Of a stretch of DNA of 64,000 bases, positions 43,115 through 52,058 are shown one piece after another (the first letter of the stretch is position 1; the number at the start of each line of letters is the position of its first letter). The DNA comes from Candidatus Aminicenantota bacterium (GTDB taxonomy: Bacteria > Acidobacteriota > Aminicenantia > Aminicenantales > Saccharicenantaceae). The position numbers and the translations under genes were made by a program. The notes under the pieces were generated by a model. It made no database searches, was not told the DNA's origin, and saw only the letters and a program-made list of their open reading frames with translations. The stretch is taken from NCBI GenBank assembly GCA_026393975.1, contig JAPKZD010000011.1, positions 1 through 64,000 on the forward strand. Direction: 5' to 3'.

Positions 43115-46100
43115 TTAGCGCGCGGTGCCCTTGAGCACCTTGAAATCGTCGAAGAGCCCGTAGTCGACGGAGCCGTATTCCGAGCCGGGCGGCAATCCCC
43201 CCTTGGCCCCCTGCTGGAAAGAACCGGGCCAAGCCCGGCCGAGGGGCGGGTTGTTGTGGAACGGTCCGAGCGTATTCTTGAGCGTCCCATAGACGACGAC
43301 GGAGACCTCGTTCGGACCGGCGACAAGGGCGTCCGTCAGGTCCACTTCGTACGGCGCGAAAGCGGCCGTGCCGACCCGCTTGCCGCCGACGAAAACCTCC
43401 GCCGTCGCCCCGAGCCATGCGCCGAGCTTGAGGCGGTAGGCCGGCCGGGGCTCGTCCTGCCGAACGATATAGGTTTTCCGGTAGCGAACTCCCGCCCCGT
43501 AGAAAGGCAGGCCCTGGGCTTTCCAGGACCCGACCGCGAGGGGCGCCGGCGGGTGGAGCTCGAAGCCGCGGGCGGCGCCGGCGAGGCGGAAATCCCCGAG
43601 GAGGTAGACCGGCTCGAGCTCGGAGTGGATAGTGAACGGCTTGGCCTTGACCGTGATCTTGTTCTTTCCGAAGACGACATGGGGGCCAACGGGGAAAACG
43701 CCGAAGGCCCGGTCGAGCCACCATTCTCCCGGCAGGGCCTTGACCTCACGGTCGTTGACGAAGACGCGGAAGAGCTCGGGACGCTCGACCACGGCTTTCA
43801 AGGCCGCGAAATCCCGGGCGTCTCCCTTGACCGCCCGAAACCAGAAAACCGCCTCGAAGCCGGAATTCGCCGGGAATTTGTCGCGGTCGAGGATGTTCGT
43901 CTTGTACTGGACGGCGCTGTCCCAGGGGTTCCGCCCTAGTCCATGGGCTTCGAACGTCTTTCTCTGAGCGTCATAAAAATAGAGGTCTTTTTCGGTCCGG
44001 CCGCCGAGGACAAGGTCGCAGTAGTCCAGGGTCAGGACGTTCGGCGCCAGAGGCTCGACCGCGAGACCCCCGTCGGCCGCAACGTCCTCCCAAACGATGG
44101 CCGGGGCCGTCGCCGGTTTCGCCCGCTCATTCTTGAGACAGAGAAGCAGGCTCCCGCCCGGCGGAAGGGAAAAGGCGACGTCCACCTTGCTGCCGCGCCG
44201 GACGAAAGGATAGGCCTTGACCCGGCCGGTGAATGCGTCCCACTCTTCGGCCGAGCCGCCGGCCAGGGTCATCGTTCCCGCGGCCGTCTCCGCGGCGTCG
44301 GAGTTGGCCAGGAAGACGAACCGGCCGCCGTCGAACTCCCGCCGCTGGTGGAAGATACGGGCGTTCGCCGACGTCCCGGCGAAAACGACGGCCGGAGGGC
44401 TGAACATGCGGACCTTGTCGAAGCCGCTGCCCGGTCCGGCGTTGACCCAGCGATCGCCGAAGGAATCCTGCAGGAGCCGGAGGTCTTCGGTGACGATGCC
44501 GTTGACATAATCGGGCGGCGCAACCCAGGAGACGACCTTGCCGTCGCGGATGAGATAGTCGCGGATGAGGGCCACGCTCGAGTCCTCGAGGTTGCGCAGT
44601 CCGGGCGGGAAAATGACCAGGCTATACGAGCGGGAACCGATGTTGAGCTTCCCGTGGCTGACCGAAGCGAACTCCTGGAGGGTTTTTTCGCTGACGAGGT
44701 CGTATTCGACCTGCTCGGCCTCGAGGAGGTTGACGAAGGCCTGGAAATCCCGGCCGACCGTCTGGAAATCCTCCGACTCCGCGGCCGGAGAATAATACAT
44801 CCAGGCGGTCGTCGTCGGCTCGACGACCAGGATCTTATTGACCTGCTCGCCCAGGCTCATGACGACGGATAGCCGGCCGAAATAGTCGGCCAGGGTGTTG
44901 TAGTAGGACCACCAAGGTTCGTGGTCGGAGAAGGACAGCGGGTGGTCGCGCTTGCGGGCGCCCTTGATCGTGGCGTAGGACAGATGCTGGTTGAGGAAGT
45001 TCACGCCCAGGGCGTACTCCCAGTCGCCGATCCGCTTCTGGTCGGCGAAGGTCATGTCCCAGCCCCCGGCCCCGTACGTTTCCGACATCGTCCGCTTCCG
45101 TCCCATCTGATTGGCGGCGCTTCGGATCTCGCGGACCGCGCGGGCGTTGCCGAACTGGGCGTCGGGGCCGGTTTCCCAATCGTTCATCAGGATGTCGATG
45201 CCGGGCATGTGGGCATAGGCGGCCATGGCCAGGTTGTCCGGGGAGCTGCGGGGAGAAGGCCATTCGTGCTCCCAGTAATGGCCGGTGAAGGCGAGGTTGT
45301 TGTCCGTGGCGTAGGCGTAATAGGGCTTGGCCCAGTTCTCGATGAACAGGTCGAGGAGCGTCGCGTAATAATCGTGACGGGCCCGCCGCCAGTTGCCGAC
45401 CTCCTCGAAGAGGGACACGAGGTTCGGCCGGAGGTCATAGCCCCAGCGCGTCTGGAATGTCTGGAAAAGGGCCGGCGTGTAGTTCAGGGCCTCCCGGCCG
45501 CCGGCGGGCGAGATCTCGGCCTCGTCCTGGAAGACGCCGGGCACGGTCAGACCGAATTCGTTGCCGATCACTCTCTTGTAGCCGTTGAGGGTCAAGTCGA
45601 TGAACTTCTCGGTGACGTCCTTGCGCATGATGTCGACGTACGTGAAGCCGCCGTGCCAGGGCGAGGGCTCGGCCCGGACGACGTCGAAAACATAATAGGC
45701 GGCCCCGTCCTTCGCCGCCGGCCTAACCTTGCCCGTCACGTCCTCGAAGCCGGTCAGGGTCTTGCGCAGGACGACCACAGGTTCGGCGTCGAAGGCTTTC
45801 GGGGGACCCTCGAACCGCCTCATCCTCAGCCCCGAGCGCGCTGCGTCCGGCATCTCCGCCGGCACGTGGCCGCCGGCGAACCCGGAGGGATAGGAGTTCT
45901 CGTCATAGATCCAAACCCGGAGCCCGAGAGCCTTCCCCGTCTCGACGGCATAGGCGCAGAGCGAAAACCATTCGTCCGTGAGATAGGGCGTGATCAGGCC
46001 GGGCCTCGGGTGGATGAACGCGCCGCCGATGCCGCGCGCCTTGAAACTCTCGAGCTGGCGCTTGATCTCGTCGCGGGTCATCAGGTCGTTCCAGACCCAG

Positions 46101-46261
46101 AGAGGAGTGCTCCGGTATTCGGCCGGCGGGTCGGCGAACAACCGGAGAATCCCGTCGTAGGAATCGGCCACGGGCTTCTTGGCACAAGCGGCGCCGGCGG
46201 CCGCGAGGGCCAGGGCCAAAGCCAGGAGGGTCAGAATCGGGCTTCGACGGTTCTTATTCAT
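43115..46261 (-). CDS. GH106-like glycoside hydrolase, lipoprotein
   Basis: This 1048 aa exported protein has a signal ending in AGAAC at about residue 25, a possible lipobox. The start of the mature protein (FADPPAEYRSTPLWVWNDLMTRDEIKRQL, GIGGAFIHPRPGL) and VFQDEAEIS, HYWEHEW and SETYGAGGWDMTFADQK match the large GH106 (alpha-L-rhamnosidase) superfamily. A C-terminal beta-sandwich region (about 850-1040, LGAWLGATAEVFVGGKRVGTAAF) resembles a GH2-type sugar-binding domain. AAAGGGA lies about 7 nt before ATG 46261. The likely role is debranching plant or exopolysaccharides. Confidence 0.85.
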   Translation of the reverse strand: MNKNRRSPILTLLALALALAAAGAACAKKPVADSYDGILRLFADPPAEYRSTPLWVWNDLMTRDEIKRQLESFKARGIGGAFIHPRPGLITPYLTDEWFSLCAYAVETGKALGLRVWIYDENSYPSGFAGGHVPAEMPDAARSGLRMRRFEGPPKAFDAEPVVVLRKTLTGFEDVTGKVRPAAKDGAAYYVFDVVRAEPSPWHGGFTYVDIMRKDVTEKFIDLTLNGYKRVIGNEFGLTVPGVFQDEAEISPAGGREALNYTPALFQTFQTRWGYDLRPNLVSLFEEVGNWRRARHDYYATLLDLFIENWAKPYYAYATDNNLAFTGHYWEHEWPSPRSSPDNLAMAAYAHMPGIDILMNDWETGPDAQFGNARAVREIRSAANQMGRKRTMSETYGAGGWDMTFADQKRIGDWEYALGVNFLNQHLSYATIKGARKRDHPLSFSDHEPWWSYYNTLADYFGRLSVVMSLGEQVNKILVVEPTTTAWMYYSPAAESEDFQTVGRDFQAFVNLLEAEQVEYDLVSEKTLQEFASVSHGKLNIGSRSYSLVIFPPGLRNLEDSSVALIRDYLIRDGKVVSWVAPPDYVNGIVTEDLRLLQDSFGDRWVNAGPGSGFDKVRMFSPPAVVFAGTSANARIFHQRREFDGGRFVFLANSDAAETAAGTMTLAGGSAEEWDAFTGRVKAYPFVRRGSKVDVAFSLPPGGSLLLCLKNERAKPATAPAIVWEDVAADGGLAVEPLAPNVLTLDYCDLVLGGRTEKDLYFYDAQRKTFEAHGLGRNPWDSAVQYKTNILDRDKFPANSGFEAVFWFRAVKGDARDFAALKAVVERPELFRVFVNDREVKALPGEWWLDRAFGVFPVGPHVVFGKNKITVKAKPFTIHSELEPVYLLGDFRLAGAARGFELHPPAPLAVGSWKAQGLPFYGAGVRYRKTYIVRQDEPRPAYRLKLGAWLGATAEVFVGGKRVGTAAFAPYEVDLTDALVAGPNEVSVVVYGTLKNTLGPFHNNPPLGRAWPGSFQQGAKGGLPPGSEYGSVDYGLFDDFKVLKGTAR

Positions 46262-46436
46262 GGGATGTCCCTTTCGCTCTCCTGCGGGAATGCGGCATCG
46301 GGCCGGAACATGCTTATGAACGAAAACATACGGCCCCAAATTTAAGGGAACAAGACCTCAAAGTCAAGCCGAGGGCAAGTCACTGTGGAACCCGAAAAAG
46401 ATGTTCGCCATCTTTTGGCGCCGGCGAAAGTATCAA

Positions 46437-46530
<94 letters not shown>

Positions 46531-46596
46531 GCGGTCAGGGAACGTGGGGCTATTCTAGCATGAGAGCGGGGCTAAATCCAGAGACTGCCCCGCCCT

Positions 46597-46887
46597 TCAG
46601 CACGGCCCCCACTTATGCCGCGGATGGCGCTTCGTGTATTCCACGGCCGTGTTTTTCGTGATGCGATGCCACGGCTCCCCCGTCTTGGCCCCGACGATCC
46701 CGGCCAGAGCACAGCGGCAGAGCGTCGGGTCGACCTTCCTCCGCAGCTTGTGGAAGACGTCGTATGGGTCGCGCTTGAGGAAGTCCTCTTTCGTCTTGAT
46801 GCCGATCTTCTCGAGCTTGGCGGCCGTCGTCTTGCCGATGTTCGGCAGGTCGGTGACCTTGCTGGGGGCTTTCGCGGGTTTTCTCAT
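46597..46887 (-). CDS. Helix-hairpin-helix protein, Cdd1/pathogenicity-locus-like
   Basis: This 96 aa protein opens with a helix-hairpin-helix (VTDLPNIGKTTAAKLEKIGI, about residues 11-30). It continues with DPYDVFHKLRRKVDPTLCRCALAG and PWHRITKN, a layout like the PF11731 group. A DNA- or RNA-binding role is possible from the HhH motif. It lies between two tRNA-Ser genes on the same strand and may be co-transcribed with them. The function is unknown. Confidence 0.8.
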   Translation of the reverse strand: MRKPAKAPSKVTDLPNIGKTTAAKLEKIGIKTKEDFLKRDPYDVFHKLRRKVDPTLCRCALAGIVGAKTGEPWHRITKNTAVEYTKRHPRHKWGPC

Positions 46888-46916
46888 GCCGGTCCTCTTC
46901 GCCGCGGGAGAGGGAT

Positions 46917-47005
46917 TGGCGGAGGGAGAGGGATTCGAACCCCCGTTCCGGAGACCGGAAAGCGGTTTTCAAGACCGCCGCCTTCAACCACTCGGCCATC
47001 CCTCC
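46917..47005 (-). tRNA. tRNA-Ser (anticodon UGA)
   Basis: The minus strand has acceptor GGAGGGA/TCCCTCC, D-arm GCCGAGTGG, anticodon TGA in GGTCTTGAAAACC, a long variable arm, T-arm GGTTCGAATCC, discriminator G and encoded CCA (46919-46917). It reads UCN codons. It begins 9 nt after the serS stop, an exceptionally tight placement suggesting processing from the serS transcript. Confidence 0.95.
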
Positions 47006-47014
47006 GTCTTATTG

Positions 47015-48295
47015 TTATTTCGAAGCTGAGATGCGTTCGAGTCCGTCCATGTAGGCCCGCAGGGCCTCGGGTACGACGACCGAGCCATCCGCCTGTTGGT
47101 AGTTCTCGAGGATGGCGCTCACCGTCCGGCCGACGGCGAGGCCCGAGCCGTTCAAGGTGTGGACGAACTCGGGCTTGCCCTTGGGCTCGCGCCGGAAACG
47201 GATATTGGAACGACGCGCCTGGAAGTCGACGCAATTCGAACACGAGGAGATCTCCATGAAGCCGTCGCGGTTCGGCATCCAGACCTCGAGGTCGTAGGTC
47301 TTGGCGCTGGCGAAGCCCATGTCTCCGGTCGCGAGCAGAACGACGCGGTGATGGAGTCCGAGCCTCCTCAGGACCTCCTCGGCCGAGGCGGTCATGTATT
47401 CGAGCTCGTCGAAGGAGCCCCCCGGACGGCTGAAGATCATCATCTCGACCTTGTTGAACTGGTGCTGGCGGATGAGCCCACGGACGTCTTTTCCGTACGA
47501 CCCTGCCTCGCTCCGGAAACAGGGCGTGTAGGCGACGAAGCGTTTCGGCAGGTTCCCTCCGTCGAGGATCTCGTTCCGGTAGATGTTCGTCAACGGCACC
47601 TCGGCCGTCGGGATGAGGTACCAGTCGAAGCCCTCGAGCTTGAATAGGTCCTCCTTGAACTTGGGCAGGTTCCCGGTGCCGGTCAGACTCTCGGCGTTGG
47701 CGATGAAAGGCGGCAGGACCTCGGTGAAGCCGCGCTCCCGGGTGTGCATGTCGAGCATGAAGCCGATCAGAGCCCGCTCGAGACGCGCGCCCGCACCGAA
47801 GTAGAGCGCGAACCGCGAACCCGTGATCTTGGCCGCCCGCTCGAAGTCGAGGATGCCGAGCTTCTCGCCGACGTCCCAGTGGGCCTGAGGCTTGAAACCG
47901 AATTCCGGCCGGCTGCCGAAGCGCCGGACCTCTTTGTTGTCTTCGGCCCCGCGGCCGACGGGGACGGACTCGTGGGGGATATTGGGAACGTTGAGGAGGG
48001 TCGTTTTGAGCTCTTCTTCGAAGACCTTGAGCTTCTCATCGAGACCGGCGATTGCGTCGCCGACCTTTCTCATGTCCGCGATCAAGGACGAGGCGTCCTT
48101 CCCCTCCTTCTTCAGCCGGGAGACCTCTTCGGAAGCCTTGTTCTTCTCGGCCCTGAGGTCCTCGACTTTCTTGAGGACGGCCTTCTTCTCGCGGGAGACG
48201 CGGACGAACTCCTCGAGGCTTATCCACGGTCCTCTCGCCGCGAGCCTATTCTGAACCGATTCAAGGTTTTCCAAAACGAATTTCGCGTCGAGCAT
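47015..48295 (-). CDS. serS: Seryl-tRNA synthetase
   Basis: This 426 aa class II synthetase has the N-terminal coiled-coil arm (about residues 25-100, [26 protein letters not shown]-like) and motif 2/3 blocks [30 protein letters not shown] and [21 protein letters not shown]. It charges tRNA-Ser, two genes for which lie immediately downstream. A TATAAT box (48307-48302) ends only 6 nt before ATG 48295, so the transcript may be leaderless. Confidence 0.97.
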   Translation of the reverse strand: MLDAKFVLENLESVQNRLAARGPWISLEEFVRVSREKKAVLKKVEDLRAEKNKASEEVSRLKKEGKDASSLIADMRKVGDAIAGLDEKLKVFEEELKTTLLNVPNIPHESVPVGRGAEDNKEVRRFGSRPEFGFKPQAHWDVGEKLGILDFERAAKITGSRFALYFGAGARLERALIGFMLDMHTRERGFTEVLPPFIANAESLTGTGNLPKFKEDLFKLEGFDWYLIPTAEVPLTNIYRNEILDGGNLPKRFVAYTPCFRSEAGSYGKDVRGLIRQHQFNKVEMMIFSRPGGSFDELEYMTASAEEVLRRLGLHHRVVLLATGDMGFASAKTYDLEVWMPNRDGFMEISSCSNCVDFQARRSNIRFRREPKGKPEFVHTLNGSGLAVGRTVSAILENYQQADGSVVVPEALRAYMDGLERISASK

Positions 48296-48301
48296 GGCCC
48301 G

Positions 48302-48332
48302 ATTATAGCATGGACGAACGAAATTTTGACAA
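48302..48332 (-). promoter_or_regulatory. serS promoter, overlapping a divergent -35 box
   Basis: On the minus strand, TTGTCA (48332-48327) and TATAAT (48307-48302) are 19 nt apart and lead to a start site at or next to the serS ATG. On the plus strand a perfect TTGACA occupies 48326-48331, followed 18 nt later by AGAATA (48350-48355), 6 nt before the corrinoid adenosyltransferase ATG. The two -35 boxes overlap. The minus-strand promoter is the better supported one. Confidence 0.5.
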
Positions 48333-48361
48333 GACGGGCGGATTATTCAAGAATAGACGCG

Positions 48362-48883
48362 ATGGCCGGCTACATTCAGGTCTACACAGGGAACGGCAAG
48401 GGCAAGACGACCGCGGCCCTGGGCCTCGCCCTTCGGGCGGCCGGCCGCGGTTTCAGGACATATATCGCCCAGTTCCTCAAGGGACAGCCGACGGGCGAGG
48501 TCGAAGCCGCGAAACGGCTCGCTCCCCTCGTCCGCATCGAGCGGTTCGGACGCGAAGGCTTCATCACGGTCAAGGACAGCCCGGACGACGAAGACGTCAC
48601 CCGGGCCAGGGCCGGGCTCGAAAAGGCGCTCGAGGCCATGCTCTCGGGCGACTACCGGATCGTCGTCCTGGACGAGGTCAACACGGCCGTCCACTTCAAG
48701 ATCCTGCCCGAACAAGAGGTTCTGGACTTCCTCGACAAGCGCCCGGCCGGCGTCGAGGTCGTCCTGACCGGGCGTTACGCCCCGGATTCCTTCATCGCCC
48801 GGGCCGATCTCGTCACCGAAATGACAGCCCTCAAACACTATTACGACCGGGGCGTCAAGGCCCGCGAGGGCATCGAAAAATGA
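48362..48883 (+). CDS. cobO: Corrinoid adenosyltransferase, CobO/BtuR type
   Basis: This 173 aa protein has the P-loop GNGKGKTT at residues 10-17, with YIAQFLKG, the VVLDEVNTAVHFKIL Walker B-like block and VVLTGRYAPD, all matching ATP:cob(I)alamin adenosyltransferases of the CobO/BtuR family. It makes adenosylcobalamin. No other cobalamin gene is nearby, so it probably serves salvage. Its stop overlaps the zincin start (ATGA). A weak ribosome site fits a short or absent leader. Confidence 0.93.
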   Translation: MAGYIQVYTGNGKGKTTAALGLALRAAGRGFRTYIAQFLKGQPTGEVEAAKRLAPLVRIERFGREGFITVKDSPDDEDVTRARAGLEKALEAMLSGDYRIVVLDEVNTAVHFKILPEQEVLDFLDKRPAGVEVVLTGRYAPDSFIARADLVTEMTALKHYYDRGVKAREGIEK

Positions 48884-49299
48884 CGCGGAAGCCGAACCCC
48901 TTCGGCCGGAGCCCGTTCCGGCCGTCCATAGACCGGGCCCGCTTCGAGGAACTCGTCGGAGCGGCCATGGCCGAGATCCCCAAAGGCTTCCGCAAGCTCA
49001 TCGACAACGTCACCGTCATGGTCGAGGACGATTGCCCCCCGGGGACTTCCCTGCTCGGGCTCTATCACGGCGTCCCCTACCCCCATCGGAGCCCCGGTTC
49101 CTACGGCAATCTCCCGCCCGATGTCATCGTCATCTACCAGCGGCCGATCGAGTCGATCTCGCGGACCGACGACGACATCAAGGACAACGTCCGCGACACC
49201 GTACTCCACGAGGTCGGCCACTATTTCGGGCTCGGCGAGGCCGAGCTCCGGGAGATCGAGAGGGCCGTCCGGGAATCGCGAAAAGGAGAGAGAAGTTGA
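48880..49299 (+). CDS. Zincin-like metallopeptidase (PF06262 type)
   Basis: This 139 aa single-domain protein has the zinc motif HEVGH at residues 110-114 followed by FGLGEAEL, where the Glu could be the third ligand. It also has IDNVTVMVEDD and LLGLYHGVP, characteristic of the small DUF1025/Zincin_1 family. The substrate is unknown. It overlaps cobO and the DapA-like gene by 4 nt each, so three genes are translationally coupled. Confidence 0.9.
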   Translation: MTRKPNPFGRSPFRPSIDRARFEELVGAAMAEIPKGFRKLIDNVTVMVEDDCPPGTSLLGLYHGVPYPHRSPGSYGNLPPDVIVIYQRPIESISRTDDDIKDNVRDTVLHEVGHYFGLGEAELREIERAVRESRKGERS

Positions 49300-50180
49300 G
49301 CAAACCCCTCGAAGGCGTCTACGCCGCCCTGACCACCCCCTTCGCCGGGGACGAGATCGCGGCGGACAAGCTCCGGGACAACGTCCAAAAATACAATCGC
49401 ACGGACCTCGCGGGATATCTCGTCCTCGGCTCGACCGGGGAGAGCGTCTCCCTGACGGATGAGGAGTCGTTACAACTCGTCGAAGCCGTCGCCGCGGCCG
49501 CCGCGCCGGAAAAAAAGATCCTCGTCGGGACGGCCCGCGAATCGACCAAGGGCACGATCGACTTTACCAACAGCCTGGCCGGCCGCGGGATCGCCGCGGC
49601 CCTCGTCCGGCCGCCCTCCTACTTCAAGTCGAAGATGACGCGCGAGGCGCTTAAAACGCACTATTGGGCCGTGGCCGAGGCGAGCAAGCTCCCGATCCTC
49701 ATCTATAACATGCCCCAGAACACCGGCATTTCCCTCGAGCCCCAGCTCATTATCGACCTAGCCCCGCATCCGAACATCGTCGGGCTCAAGGAGAGCTCGG
49801 GCAGTCTGGCCTTCCTGGGCGAGGTCGTCCGCGAGGTGCCCGACCGTTTCCATTACTTCCTGGGTTCGGGGCACGTCATCTACCCGGGCCTGGAGATGGG
49901 GGCGTGCGGCGCCATCCTGGCCGTAGCCAACGCTGCGCCGGAGATGAGCGCCGAGATCTTCAGCCTGTTCAACGCCGGGAAGAAAGACGAAGCCCGCCGG
50001 CTCCAACTCGACCTCGTCCCCCTCAATAAGGCGCTTGTGGAGGTTTACGGCATCGCCGGGCTCAAGTACGCCCAGGACCTCCGGGGATATTATGGCGGGC
50101 CGACCCGGCTCCCGCTTCTCCCGGTCGGGGAGCAGGCGAAGCGGGACATCGCCGCCCTGCTCAAGAAAATGGGCTTGTAA
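49296..50180 (+). CDS. DapA-family aldolase/lyase
   Basis: This 294 aa barrel enzyme of the dihydrodipicolinate synthase/N-acetylneuraminate lyase family has the Schiff-base Lys165 in IVGLKESSGS, Tyr137 in ILIYNMPQNTG and GSTGES at about residue 45. It starts at TTG 49296, with AGGAG upstream, overlapping the zincin stop. The sequence alone does not separate DapA from other pyruvate lyases. The neighbours give no lysine pathway context, so a specific name is not justified. Confidence 0.88.
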   Translation: MSKPLEGVYAALTTPFAGDEIAADKLRDNVQKYNRTDLAGYLVLGSTGESVSLTDEESLQLVEAVAAAAAPEKKILVGTARESTKGTIDFTNSLAGRGIAAALVRPPSYFKSKMTREALKTHYWAVAEASKLPILIYNMPQNTGISLEPQLIIDLAPHPNIVGLKESSGSLAFLGEVVREVPDRFHYFLGSGHVIYPGLEMGACGAILAVANAAPEMSAEIFSLFNAGKKDEARRLQLDLVPLNKALVEVYGIAGLKYAQDLRGYYGGPTRLPLLPVGEQAKRDIAALLKKMGL

Positions 50181-50201
50181 ATCCGGCGGGCGCGGCAGGG
50201 G

Positions 50202-50217
50202 AAAAAAACGACCGTGC
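50202..50217 (-). terminator. SRP RNA terminator
   Basis: The 3' strand of the closing stem (50217-50210) is followed on the minus strand by CG and then seven T (50208-50202), so the RNA's own terminal helix can act with the T-run as an intrinsic terminator. Confidence 0.65.
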
Positions 50218-50480
50218 ACCCTGCTCCGACAGCACTCTCCCTGCGTGTCCCGAACCGCCGGCTCAGGCGAGGCTGACTGCCGCACAAGGAACCGTCCCGT
50301 TGCCGCTGCTACCTTCCGGTCCTGACGGAGTTCGCGGGAAGCCCTTCGCGCAGGGCCCCGGCCTTCAACGCCACGTGCAAGGGCACCGGCCAGAAAGAGG
50401 GAAGCCTCGGCAGGGGATTCGACCCCACTGGAGCGGATTGTGGGCCACAGGGCACCGCTACCTCCCCGTCTAGCACGGTC
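50210..50480 (-). ncRNA. ffs: Bacterial large signal recognition particle RNA
   Basis: On the minus strand the 5' end GACCGTGC (50480-50473) pairs with the 3' end GCACGGTC (50217-50210). The 5' part has GCTAGACGGGGAGGTAGCGG, typical of the Alu domain of large SRP RNAs. The S-domain core GTCAGGACCGGAAGGTAGCAGC includes the GGAA tetraloop that binds Ffh. A T-run follows the 3' end. Length (about 271 nt) fits the large type and not the 4.5S type of enterics. Confidence 0.93.
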
Positions 50481-50487
50481 GATTCCT

Positions 50488-50493
50488 ATTATA
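50488..50493 (-). promoter_or_regulatory. -10 box of the SRP RNA promoter
   Basis: TATAAT on the minus strand (50493-50488) lies 7 nt before the predicted 5' end at 50480. No good -35 hexamer is visible at the standard spacing. Confidence 0.6.
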
Positions 50494-50635
50494 CATTTTT
50501 TCTGATCATCCCGCCTCTCATCCCGGCATTTTACGCCCCGGCCGCTGTCGAAGGAGTTGATTTCCAGCTCCTCCCCTGCTATCCTTCGCCCTTCGAGAGA
50601 CGGTCGAAGCGAGTTCGCGCGCGAAGAGAGGAAGA

Positions 50636-51964
50636 ATGGATCCTGAAAACGTCGGTCGGCGGCAGTTCTTCAAGAGATCGGCAATGGGTGTTTTGGGCGC
50701 GGGCCTCGCGGGAAGCCGCGCGTTCGCGGGAAGCGATAATTCCAGCCAGGCGGCGCCGCAGGCGTCCCCGGACGCTCCCCCCAAGATCAAAGAGTACCGC
50801 ACGCTCGGACGGACCGGCTTCCAGGTTTCCGACATCTCCTGCGGCTTCATCATGGACGAAGGCGTCATCCGGGCCGCCTACGAGTCGGGCATGAACTACT
50901 TCGACACGGCCGAGGAATACCCGGGTCACCATCGTGTCCTGGCCAAGGTCATTAAATACATGGACCGCAAGAAGGTCTTCATCACGACCAAGCTCGAGGC
51001 CACCAAGGGTGAAACCAAAGCGGGCTTCCTCAAGAGGGCCCGCAAGGCCTTGGAGGAACTCCAGGCCGAATATGTCGACTGCCTGATGATGCACTGCCCG
51101 GAGAAAGCAGCGACGCTCAAGGACGAGGGCTTCCACGCGGCCATGGCCGAACTCAAAGCCGAGGGACGCGTCAGGCACGTCGGCGTCTCCCAGCACGGCA
51201 CATTCTGGTTCCGCGACCCCGAGGAGACCATGGAAAAGATCCTCCTGGCCGCGGCCGACGACGGCCGTTTCGACGTCTTCCTCATGGCCTACAACTTCCT
51301 CAAGCGGGACAACGCCGAGCGAGTCCTTGAGGCCTGCGGCAAAAAGCGGATCGGCGTCGCTCTGATGAAGACGGCCCCCATCGCCATCTACTATAATCTG
51401 AAATCGAGGATCGAGGCGCTCGAGAAGGACAAGAAGGAGGTCGACCCCCTCTACGCCGACGGCCTGAAGCGCTACAAGGAAAAATACGACGCGGCCCAGG
51501 AATTCATCCAGGCGCACGACCTCAAGAATCCGGAGCAGATCCGTGACGCGGCCATCCGCTTCGTCCTTGGCCATCCCGGCGTCCACACCGCCTGCTGTCA
51601 GACGCAGACCTACGACGCTCTCAACGGCGTCGTTCGGCTCTCGGGCACCAAGCTGACCGTCGCCGACAACGCCAAGCTGGAGGCCTATCGCGAGGGCTGC
51701 GGCAGTCTCTACTGCCGGCATGCTTGCGGCGTCTGCGAGCCGAGCTGTCCGCAGGGAGTTCCCGTCAACACCATCCTCCGCTACCAGCACTACTTCGCGG
51801 CCCAGCGGCGCGAGAAGGAAGCCATGGGTTTCTACGCGAACATCCCCGGCGTCCGGGCCGACGCCTGCCGGGACTGCGGCGCTCCCTGCGAAGCGGCCTG
51901 CCCCTATGGCGTCCCGGTCCAGGGCATGCTCCTCGTCGCCCACGACACCCTCTCCATGCCCTGA
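50636..51964 (+). CDS. Tat-exported aldo/keto reductase with Fe-S C terminus
   Basis: This 442 aa protein begins with a twin-arginine signal (GRRQFFKRSAMGVLGAGLAG). The AKR barrel has the Asp/Tyr pair in FDTAEEYPG, the Lys in TTKLE and the His in MMHCPE. The C terminus has two cysteine clusters, CRHACGVCEPSCP and CRDCGAPCEAACP, like ferredoxin-linked AKRs. It probably reduces an unknown substrate outside the cytoplasm with electrons from an Fe-S chain. ATG 50636 has a GAGGAAG site. Confidence 0.92.
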   Translation: MDPENVGRRQFFKRSAMGVLGAGLAGSRAFAGSDNSSQAAPQASPDAPPKIKEYRTLGRTGFQVSDISCGFIMDEGVIRAAYESGMNYFDTAEEYPGHHRVLAKVIKYMDRKKVFITTKLEATKGETKAGFLKRARKALEELQAEYVDCLMMHCPEKAATLKDEGFHAAMAELKAEGRVRHVGVSQHGTFWFRDPEETMEKILLAAADDGRFDVFLMAYNFLKRDNAERVLEACGKKRIGVALMKTAPIAIYYNLKSRIEALEKDKKEVDPLYADGLKRYKEKYDAAQEFIQAHDLKNPEQIRDAAIRFVLGHPGVHTACCQTQTYDALNGVVRLSGTKLTVADNAKLEAYREGCGSLYCRHACGVCEPSCPQGVPVNTILRYQHYFAAQRREKEAMGFYANIPGVRADACRDCGAPCEAACPYGVPVQGMLLVAHDTLSMP

Positions 51965-52058
51965 TCGCACGCGCCCGTCAGTCCGGGTCCTGGCGTTTCT
52001 TGACAGCCCCGAGCCCGGGTGATAGAAAGACCTCTTCGATCTTCCGCAGGAGGTCTTC

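Noticed and set aside
50401-50440. tRNA-like GGGATTCGACCCC stretch
   Set aside because: It belongs to the Alu-domain side of the SRP RNA; no acceptor stem or anticodon arm is present.
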